From Pseudomonas chlororaphis subsp. piscium (GTDB lineage: Bacteria; Pseudomonadota; Gammaproteobacteria; Pseudomonadales; Pseudomonadaceae), in NCBI RefSeq assembly GCF_003850345.1, contig NZ_CP027707.1:1550001-1614000 (forward strand): a stretch of DNA of 64,000 nt, given 5' to 3'. A model generated the notes under the pieces. The model was not told the origin of the DNA and made no database searches. It saw only the letters and a program-made list of their open reading frames with translations. Both the position numbers and the translations under genes were made by a program. Shown piece after piece: positions 52,601 to 60,159 of the stretch. Every line of letters begins with the position of its first letter. Within the stretch, counting starts at the first letter, position 1.

Positions 52601-55600
52601 CCGTAGCTGCCGACGGTGTTGGTTTGGGCGACGAAGATTGCGGAGCTGTCGACGTCGCTGATGGTCAGGGTGCCGGTGGTGGAGATGTCGACGGCGGCAT
52701 CGGTCTCGGTGAGGTTGGCGATGCTAGCGGACAGCACGGCGGCATCGTTGGTGCCGAGAATATGCACAGTGACCGAAGTGAGGGTGCCATCGGCACTGCT
52801 CACCGCGAAGGTATCGGTGTAGGTGGTGCCGGCGGCGAACTCATTGTGGGCGGAGTCGGCGGTGTAGGTCCAGGCGCCGCCGGTGCCGATGGAGAACTTG
52901 CCGTAGTTGCCGGCGGTATTGGTCTGCGCGACGAAGGTTGCGGCGCTGTCGACGTCGCTGATGGTCAGGGTGCCGGCGGTGGAGATGTCGACGGCGGCAT
53001 TGGTCTCGGTGAGGTTGGCGATATCGGCGGACAGCACGGCCGCATCATTGGTGCCGGCGATATGCACCGTGACCGAGGTGAGGGTGCCGTCGGCACTGTT
53101 TACCGCGAAGGTGTCGGTGTAGGTGGTGCCGACGGCGAACTCGTTGTGCGCGGTATCGGCGACATAGGTCCAGGCACCACCGGTGCCGATGGAGAACTTG
53201 CCGTAGTTGCCGGCAGTGTTGGTTTGGGCGACGAAGGTTGCGGCGCTGTCGACGTCGCTGATGGTCAGGGTACCGGCGGTTGAGATGTCGACGGCAGCAT
53301 TGGTCTCGGTGAGGTTGGCGATATCGGCGGACAGCACGGCCGCATCATTGGTGCCGGCGATATGCACCGTGACCGAGGTGAGGGTGCCGTCGGCACTGCT
53401 TACCGCGAAGGTGTCGGTGTAGGTGGTGCCGACGGCGAACTCGTTGTGCGCGGTATCGGCGACATAGGTCCAGGCACCGCCGGTGCCAATGGAGAACTTG
53501 CCGTAGTTGCCGGCGGTGTTGGTTTGGGCGACGAAGGTCGCGGCGCTGTCGACGTCGCTGATGGTCAGGGTGCCGGCGGTGGAGATGTCGACGGCGGCAT
53601 TGGTCTCGGTGAGGTTGGCGATGCCGGTGGACAGCACGGCGGCATCGTTGGTGCCGAGGATATGCACAGTGACCGAAGTGAGGGTGCCATCGGCACTGCT
53701 CACCGCGAAGGTGTCGGTGTAGGTGGTGCCGGCGGCGAACTCGTTGTGGGCGGAGTCGGCGACATAGGTCCAGGCACCGCCGGTGCCGATGGAGAACTTG
53801 CCGTAGTTGCCGGCGGTGTCGATTTGCGCCTAGAAGCTTTCCGGGCTGTCGATATCGCTGACGGTCAGGCTGCCGCCGGTGGTTAGCGGAGCATTGGTTT
53901 CGCTCAGCGTGACGCTGGCCGAGGACAGCACGGCGGCGTCGTTGGTACCGGTGACGGTAACGGTCACCAACTGGGTATCCACGCCGCCGAGGCCATCGCT
54001 GACCTGAACACTGAACACTTCGTCATGACTTTCGCCCGCCTTGAGCGATTGCACCGAACTGGAAACGCCATCGGTGCCGTTGGCCAGGGTGTAGGTCCAC
54101 TGGCCGCTGCTGTCCACAGCAATCGAACCGTAGCTGCCAGTTGGCGAGCCATTGATGCTCCAGCTGGCGGTGGCATCGTGGTCGATATCGGCCGAGCTGA
54201 ATTGACCGCTGACGCTGAGGGTGGTGTCTTCCTTCACGGTGCCGGCATCGTTGCCGGTGGCGACGCTGATCACCGGCGCGTCGTTGCTGCCGGTGACGGT
54301 AACGGTCACTAGCTGGGTATCGACGCCTCCGAGGCCATCGCTGACCTGCATGCTGAACACCTCATCATGACTTTCGCCAGCCTTCAGCGATTGCACCGCA
54401 CTGGCAACGCCATCAGTGCCGTTGGCCAGGGTGTATGTCCACTGGCCGGTGCTGTCCACGATGATCGAGCCATAGCTGCCGGTGTTTGCCCCAACGATGC
54501 TCCAGGTGGCCGTGGCATCGTGGTCGATGTCGGCCGAGCTGAATTGGCCGCTAATGCTAAGGGTGGTGTCTTCCTTCACGGTGCCGGCATCGTTGCCGGT
54601 GGCGAAGTTGAGTACCGGTGCATCGTTGCTGCCGGTAATGGTGATGGTGACGGTCTGCGTCGCTGAAGCCGCGTTTGCCGCGCCGCTGTTGTCGGTGGCG
54701 ACCACCCTGTACGAGAAGGTGATGGTTTCACCGGCGCCGAGGAAGTCGAGGTTCTGGCTGCTGCTGTAGTCCCAGCTGTTCTGATCGACCGAGAAGCCGG
54801 CGACCAGTGCCGAAGCCACGCCCGCATTGAGTGTGCCACCGCTCCAGGCGATGTTGCCGTTGGCGGTGTGCGACACGGTCACCACGTCGATGTTGTCCAG
54901 GTCGGCAAAGCTCAGGGCGCCGCTGTCGCTCAATGTGGCGGTGCCGTTGCCTTCGTTCATCGCTCCGGTAGTGTCGGCAATCGTCAGCGTCGGCCGGTCG
55001 TTGGTGCCGGTGATGGTAATGGTCACGGTCTGCACCGCGCCGTCGCCGATCGCCACGTTATAGGTCTGGGTGAGGGTCTGGCCTTCGCCCAGGAACTGCA
55101 GGGCGGCGTTGTCTACCGCGAAGTGCCAGCCCAGCGAGCCGCTGCCCGTGCCGGTGCTGTCGTTCAGCGGGTCTGTAGTGAAGCTGCCCAGGTAGCCGGA
55201 AGCGCCCGGCGTGACGGTAACGCTGTGGGTGTCGATCAGGTCGGCGTCGGTAAAGGTGATGTTGCCGCTGGCAGCGTAGTCGCCGCTGTCTTCCTTGGCA
55301 TCTCCGGCCTGCACGCCGCTGGTGATCTGCACCTGGTCGTTGGTACCCGTGATGGTGATGGTCACATTCTGCGTTGTCGACGAGCCATGCCCGTCACTGA
55401 CGGTGACCACATAAGTTTCGCTGGCCGTCTGACCCTGGGCCAGGGACTGGGCTGCCGCGTTATTCAAGGCATAAGTCCAGTTGACGGTGCCGTTGGCCGC
55501 ATTGGCGGCTTCAGTCACCGAAGCGAGGGCGAAGTTGCCCAGCGCTGTGGCATTGCCTGGCGCCGCCTTGAAAGAGGCGGTATGCGTGTCGCTCAGATCG

Positions 55601-56211
55601 ACATCGTTAAAGGCAATCGTGCCCGTCGCGCTGTGCGAGTCGGTCGGGCTCGATGTCGTGGCCGCATCTTCGGTTACGGTACCGGCCTGTGCGCCAAGGC
55701 TCATCGTCACGCTGTCATTCGCACCTGCAAATTGCACCTGCGCAGTGGCCCAGCTGAGCGTGCCATTGCCGAGACGAATCGCGTACGTAAAGCTGTCTGT
55801 CAGGGACGTTCCGGCAGCAAGCGCCTGAAGTTGCGCCTTGAAAGCAGTCGATAAGGTCGCGGCGTCGTAGCCGACTTTTCCATCCGACGTAATCCAGATT
55901 TTTGCGCCATTGAAGCTGGTGTCAGAACTCGTCGCCTCGACTCTGCTCGTGTCCTGGAGCAGGAGATCGGCCGGAGCATAAACCTTGGTGGCAGTAGAAA
56001 GGCTGGTCGCGTTATCGAGTGACCAGAGTGTCTTGGCGTTGCCGCCCAGGTCGTTGGACATGACGTCCAGATACACGATCCCCAGCAGGTCTTCAGTGAT
56101 GGCCGCGCTGCTCGTGCCAATGACACCTGTAGTGAAAATGTCGTCCTGCGCCTGCGGTGTATTGGAAAACGAGGTTGTGGTGCCGCCGCTGGTCGTTGTG
56201 GTGGTAGCCAT
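49630..56211 (-). pseudogene. Giant VCBS/cadherin/RTX type I-secreted adhesin with in-frame amber codon
   Basis: One continuous frame of 2,194 codons is interrupted by a single TAG at codon 794 (53830-53832), with intact protein sequence in the same frame on both sides. The N-terminus (about 1-150, Thr/Ser-rich, no Sec signal) leads into VCBS repeats of about 100-115 residues (about 150-1255; FSSADIDHDATASWSI and GTGGAWTYVADTAHNEFA units). Two cadherin-like domains follow (about 1260-1480), then a bacterial Ig-like domain (about 1485-1590), a haemagglutinin-like Gly/Asn-rich segment (about 1690-2050), and RTX nonapeptides (GGDGNDIIVG, GGAGADVFAY, about 2065-2090) with a type I secretion C-terminus. 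The amber would remove the secretion signal. No ABC/HlyD/TolC exporter lies nearby. GGAG precedes the ATG at 56211. Confidence 0.85.
52441..53940 (-). repeat. Five tandem 300-bp repeats within the adhesin
   Basis: Units beginning at 52441, 52741, 53041, 53341 and 53641 share near-identical sequence with an exact 300-base period, each encoding one 100-residue VCBS repeat. The unit at 53641 is diverged in its promoter-proximal third, where the amber codon lies. Two further units of about 342 bases (near 53950 and 54290) form a second, related pair. Such arrays are prone to copy-number change and gene conversion. Confidence 0.9.
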
Positions 56212-57010
56212 GTCTTTCTCCCGAGAATGCTTTTTTTAGAATCGCCAGGTCCTGCTGACAGGACGAAGTCCCATGCTTGTACCGCTCAGGGTGTCAAGGA
56301 GCGGTGCGAGCTGATCCCGGACATCGTCGGCCGTCTGGGCCTGCCGGAAGAGGGACGCCGGTGGCGTGCAGGTGAAGAAGTTCGCCGTACTTGAAAAGCG
56401 AATCGCAGGAGCGGTCGGGCGAACATGGGCCCAAGCCTGGGGCTGCGCTGCGCATGGTGCGCAATAGCCTGAGAGCGCCCATATGAAAGGGACTCCTGAA
56501 GTAATGGCTGGATGAAGCCTTGTCTTGGGATCGTTCTGATTCAGGGATACGGCCTTTCCTGATATCAGTTTGATAGTTGTTTAGTTGTGGGGTCAGGCCT
56601 TGTAAAGGTGTTAACCGGGAGTAACAGTACGAAGTGCCAATATTCCGACGGGCGGGTGTTTTGGTGTCAATATTATGTCGATGTGTTTTTGGCGAAATGC
56701 TCGCAGGCACCCAGCACTGGCGCGGCTCGATGAGCTGAAACCCTTGTGCGACAAGGGCTGGCTGGGTCATGCCGGTGCTGGACAGCCGCAAGTTGCAGCG
56801 TCAGCGGTTAAAAAAGTCCGCCAGAGCATTTTTCTGGCGGGCTTTTTTCATGCTGCCTGGACTTCAGTGTCTGGGGAGTGGCGCCCTGAACAAAGTTGCC
56901 TGTCCAACGCTTTGAGAAATGTCTGATATTCGCTCCAAGGAGTTTTGCCTAGCCTGACCCCTATTCAGTGAACGGGCCGCGGCATATTCAGGTGAGGCAG
57001 GGAGGCGGAT
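56212..57010. other. Intergenic region between the adhesin and HPt gene
   Basis: About 800 bases with no supported gene. It should include the adhesin promoter near 56212-56400. A rightward frame ending near 56390 (ELIPDIVGRLGLPEEGRRW) looks like a possible protein C-terminal remnant but has no start or family. A terminator lies at 56810. The base composition drops toward AT in 56500-56700. Confidence 0.4.
56810..56848. terminator. Strong intrinsic terminator with no assigned gene
   Basis: AAAAAAGTCCGCCAGA and TCTGGCGGGCTTTTTT pair around GCATTTT with one G-T mismatch. No intact gene precedes it on either strand, which supports the idea that a gene was lost here. Confidence 0.82.
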
Positions 57011-57499
57011 ATGAATAGGCAGGATGTACAGGCCGGTGCAACGCCGGAGGCGGCAGGTTTCAATGCGGACGTGGGTGCGGATGACGAGGTGCTTCAGGCT
57101 ATCCGGGTCGGTTCCGCCGTGTCGTTGCTAGAGGTGCTTGGCAGGCTCATGGACCTTGCTGGCGACAATGAGCAAATCGCCCGACGGCTCATCGACGATG
57201 TAAGGACCTACCAGCTCAAAGACCTTGAGCTGTTGCGGGCGTACTGCGAACAAAACGATCGGCAAGCCCTTGCCAGGCTGTGCCACAAAATGGCGGGTGC
57301 AGCTTGTGTGCTGAAGTACCAGCCGCTGATTTCCAGCTGCCAGCAACTGAGGGAAGTCAGTATCGCAGGGGCCTGGCCGGTGCTGTTGGAAAGGGCGCAG
57401 CTGGTCGAGCAGGCGTTGCTCAACCTCAAGGACATCTGTCTTGTAGCCATACAGGATGATGGGCCAATCAATCTGAGAGAACTGCCTCGTGAGCGCTGA
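57011..57499 (+). CDS. Stand-alone histidine phosphotransfer (HPt) protein
   Basis: A 162-residue protein. An HPt four-helix domain spans about 45-150, with LARLCHKMAGAACVLKY containing the phosphorylatable His92 in the HKxxGxA context. The first 40 residues are unrelated and flexible. HPt domains relay phosphate from hybrid kinases to response regulators; no hybrid kinase is in the window, so this may serve the convergent NarL-type regulator or be the detached tail of an unorthodox Roc/BvgS-type sensor. A GAGGCGG stretch lies near the ATG. Confidence 0.85.
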   Translation: MNRQDVQAGATPEAAGFNADVGADDEVLQAIRVGSAVSLLEVLGRLMDLAGDNEQIARRLIDDVRTYQLKDLELLRAYCEQNDRQALARLCHKMAGAACVLKYQPLISSCQQLREVSIAGAWPVLLERAQLVEQALLNLKDICLVAIQDDGPINLRELPRER

Positions 57500-57608
57500 T
57501 TCCTCTGCTGCTCTAAGAGCGTCGTGCTCGATGTCCCGTCGCAAAACCGATAAGACGCTGATTCTGGAACGGACAGATGTCCATGCGCTGCTGGGTTTCG
57601 CAAGAGGC

Positions 57609-58238
57609 CTATATGATTCCTTTCTGCCTGGCTATTTCAATCAGGGCCAGAAGGTTGGTGGTGTTGAATTTCTTCAAGAGTCTTACTTTGTAAGTGCTGA
57701 CCGTTTTGTGGCTGATAAGCAGAGTCGCTGCAATCTCCCTATTGTTAAGACCCTGCGCCAATAACCTTAATGTGGTGATTTCCCTGTTGGTCAGCTGGGA
57801 GGCGGCAATGCTTTGCATCTGGTTGGTGTGAATGCTTTCCTGCAATAGGAGCAGAGAACTTTCAGGGAAATAGGTATGCCCTGATAACAATGCTTTCACT
57901 GCGTCTCCCACCTCATCCAGCGCTTCGTCCTTGCAGATGAAGCCTGCTGCGCCCCCATGCAAGCAACGTACGGCAAAGTTCTTCGAGTCGCTGGACGTCA
58001 ATATCAGCGTTTTTACCAGGAAGTTATTTGCCTTGAAATGAGTGAGTACGGATAAGCCGTCCAATTGCGGTAGATCGAGGTCAAGTATCACCAGATCCGG
58101 TTTATGTGTGCGAACAACTTGAATGGCGTCGACGCCATTGTCTGCCTCGGCGACGATATGGTGCCCGTTACGTTCAAGTATGACTTTCAATGCAACCCTG
58201 ACCAGGGGGTGGTCGTCGACTATGACTATGGATCCCAT
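57609..58238 (-). CDS. NarL/BvgA-type response regulator (RocA-like)
   Basis: A 209-residue regulator. The receiver domain has the acidic pair in IVDDHPLVRVAL and phospho-acceptor Asp53 (LVILDLDLPQLDGL). The LuxR-type HTH lies at about 148-205 (LTNREITTLRLLAQGLNNRE, HKTVSTYKVRLLKKF). It resembles EvgA, BvgA and RocA regulators, which take phosphate from an HPt domain of an unorthodox kinase and control virulence or Cup fimbriae. It is divergent from the fimbrial operon (521-base gap) and convergent with the HPt gene, so it probably controls the fimbriae. Confidence 0.9.
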   Translation of the reverse strand: MGSIVIVDDHPLVRVALKVILERNGHHIVAEADNGVDAIQVVRTHKPDLVILDLDLPQLDGLSVLTHFKANNFLVKTLILTSSDSKNFAVRCLHGGAAGFICKDEALDEVGDAVKALLSGHTYFPESSLLLLQESIHTNQMQSIAASQLTNREITTLRLLAQGLNNREIAATLLISHKTVSTYKVRLLKKFNTTNLLALIEIARQKGII

Positions 58239-58759
58239 AGTGTGCTCTCTCTATATTGGTTATGCGTGTAGGTTTTATATTTTTACTCTCTATATTCAAT
58301 TCTTCTCATTGAGGTTGGGCCTTTTTGTCGGCGCTCATTGCGCAGGCCAGCGGGTAGACTCCTTTCATTTTTTATTGAGTAGCTAGTTGGCCTGGTTCAG
58401 GCTACTGCGACGCGAGCACTTGGTAGAGTTCAGCTAACACGCAACGCGTTGAAGAAGTACACAGTCTTGTCTCATAAGTAAAGACGAAATCAATGGGCGG
58501 TTTATTAAGATATTTCTGATGGGTGCTTCGGCCGTCTCTCAATTCAAATTCGAAGGTTGATCGGTAAGCTACGGCTTCCTTTGGGTGTTCTTCATGGGGC
58601 ACCTAAAGGAGCTTGCTATTGTTGTCGACCCATCGACTTAGACTTTGAATGAGAGAGGCTTGGGCTGCTATGGCTGGCGCGATTTGGTCATGGCTGAACC
58701 GGGAGGACGATCAAACTGATTGCACTTCTTTTGCCGATCAACGTGAACAAGGAAATCAC
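58239..58759. other. Promoter region between the response regulator and pilin genes
   Basis: 521 bases, AT-rich for this genome, with no supported gene. It contains the imperfect palindrome TTAAGATATTTCTGA near 58503-58518, a possible binding site for a BvgA/RocA-type regulator. The open frame from 58649 into the pilin is leader. The long untranslated stretch fits a regulated fimbrial promoter. Confidence 0.45.
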
Positions 58760-59323
58760 ATGAAACGCACATCTTTACTATCCCTGGTAACTTCCAGCTT
58801 GATGCTTGCTGCACTTGTTCCTTCGTTATCTCATGCCACTGATGGCGTGGTTAACTTCTCTGGCAGCATCTCTGACGTGACTTGCAATATCAACGGCCAG
58901 GCACCGGGTGAAAACAACATCACCAACGTGGAACTGGGGCGCATCTCTCCTTCGATCTTCAAGGCCATTGGCGATGCTTCTCCGTTCGAGAAGTTCGCGT
59001 TGGTACTGTCCGGCGCGCAATGTGCCAATGGAACCAAGGTCGTCGTTGATTTTGACCAGGTGGGTAACGTCGACGTGGTGACCGGGAACCTCAAGCTGAT
59101 CGGCGCCGCGCCTGCCACCGGTGTGCAGATCCAGGTGTTCAACGACGATGTCGCGGCTGGTACGAAAGTCCCACTCGGTCAGTCGGAAGCCACGCCACAA
59201 CTCGCCACCGTTGCAGGCAACACGGCAACCCTCAAGTTCAAGGCGAACTATGTTGCGACCGCCGCCACCGTTGGTGCGGGTTCGGGTAACTCCTTCGTTC
59301 GATACACCCTGTCGTATAAGTAA
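58760..59323 (+). CDS. Major fimbrial subunit (CupB1-like pilin)
   Basis: A 187-residue chaperone-usher pilin. A signal peptide (about 1-26, ending LSHA) precedes a donor-strand extension and an Ig-like pilin domain with one Cys pair (ISDVTCNING and LSGAQCANG). It ends with SFVRYTLSYK, the beta-zipper strand with an aromatic near the terminus recognised by the chaperone. AAGGAA lies 6 bases upstream of the ATG at 58760. It heads the pilin-chaperone-usher-chaperone operon. The CupB1 assignment rests on operon layout. Confidence 0.88.
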   Translation: MKRTSLLSLVTSSLMLAALVPSLSHATDGVVNFSGSISDVTCNINGQAPGENNITNVELGRISPSIFKAIGDASPFEKFALVLSGAQCANGTKVVVDFDQVGNVDVVTGNLKLIGAAPATGVQIQVFNDDVAAGTKVPLGQSEATPQLATVAGNTATLKFKANYVATAATVGAGSGNSFVRYTLSYK

Positions 59324-59347
59324 AGGCAAGCGCCCGAGGAGTGATTC

Positions 59348-60115
59348 ATGACGCCGAAAGCGCGTATTTTTTCTTCTTTCGTTCTCGGCGTCATGTTCTT
59401 GGGCGTATGTTCTGGAACCGCACAGGCGTCGGTAGTCATCCAGGGCACTCGGTTGGTTTATCCGTCGGATGCTCGTGAAGTTACAATAAAAATGAACAAC
59501 ACCGGTGCTTCTGCTTCATTGGCCCAAAGTTGGATTGATGATGGTGATTCAACTAAAGGGCCAGAGGAAATGAAAGTTCCATTTTTGGTGTCCCCTGCGG
59601 TGATTCGCCTGGATCCGGATAGTTCAGCTTCACTGCGTATTTCCTACACGGGTGAAGAACTTACAGAAGATCGGGAATCCTTGTTCTGGCTCAATGTACT
59701 GGAAACGCCTCCGCGCAAGGAAGTCGATGAAAATGTCTTACAGTTTACCTTCAGAACCCGAATCAAAGTGTTCTTTCGACCCAAGAACTTGAAGTCGGAT
59801 GTGGACTTGGTGGCGAACAAACTCGATTGGCAATTCAAGCAAGCCAGTCATCCGGATGGAAAAGGCAAAGTCGAGAATCGCCTGGGAGTTCAGGTAAGCA
59901 ATCCGACGGCGTATTACGTGTCTTTCGGCAAGATCGAAGTTGCCCTGGATGGGCGAAGGGTTGCAGTTAAAGATGAAATGATCGCGCCATTCAGTAGCGG
60001 GTTTTTCCCATTGCCTGAACAGGCTCCTCAGACTTATCGGAAAGCCTCTGTTCATTACGAGGTCATTAATGACTTCGGTGGACGGCGCGTACTTGAAAAA
60101 CCGTTGTCCCTGTAA
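59348..60115 (+). CDS. Periplasmic fimbrial chaperone (CupB2-like)
   Basis: A 255-residue PapD-family chaperone. The signal peptide ends TAQA (about 26). Domain 1 has the conserved Arg in QGTRLVYPSDAREV, the RISYTGEELTEDRESLFWLN strand and the subunit-anchoring Lys in RTRIKVFFRP; domain 2 ends VHYEVINDFGG. It captures pilin subunits by donor-strand complementation and delivers them to the usher. It starts 24 bases after the pilin gene. Base composition is visibly lower in GC than the flanking core genes. Confidence 0.92.
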   Translation: MTPKARIFSSFVLGVMFLGVCSGTAQASVVIQGTRLVYPSDAREVTIKMNNTGASASLAQSWIDDGDSTKGPEEMKVPFLVSPAVIRLDPDSSASLRISYTGEELTEDRESLFWLNVLETPPRKEVDENVLQFTFRTRIKVFFRPKNLKSDVDLVANKLDWQFKQASHPDGKGKVENRLGVQVSNPTAYYVSFGKIEVALDGRRVAVKDEMIAPFSSGFFPLPEQAPQTYRKASVHYEVINDFGGRRVLEKPLSL

Positions 60116-60159
60116 CTTTTCTCACCCTGCAGTTTTTGTCATCTCTATGACCTGGCTGC

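Noticed and set aside
52462..53283. Long rightward frames with Val/Gly/Ala repeats opposite the adhesin
   Set aside because: They are the antisense reading of the 300-bp VCBS repeats. The periodicity keeps the opposite strand open; there is no ribosome-binding site or known domain.
52441..53940. Regular repeats that could suggest a CRISPR-like array
   Set aside because: Units are 300 bases, contiguous and coding, with no spacers or short palindromic repeats.
49469..56290. A tRNA-Ser-targeted genomic island containing the adhesin
   Set aside because: No integrase and no second copy of the tRNA-Ser 3' end was found in the window, so island borders cannot be supported.
56294..56791. Leftward 165-codon frame in the adhesin-HPt gap
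   Set aside because: No domain, no good ribosome-binding site and unnatural composition. The gap is treated as non-coding.
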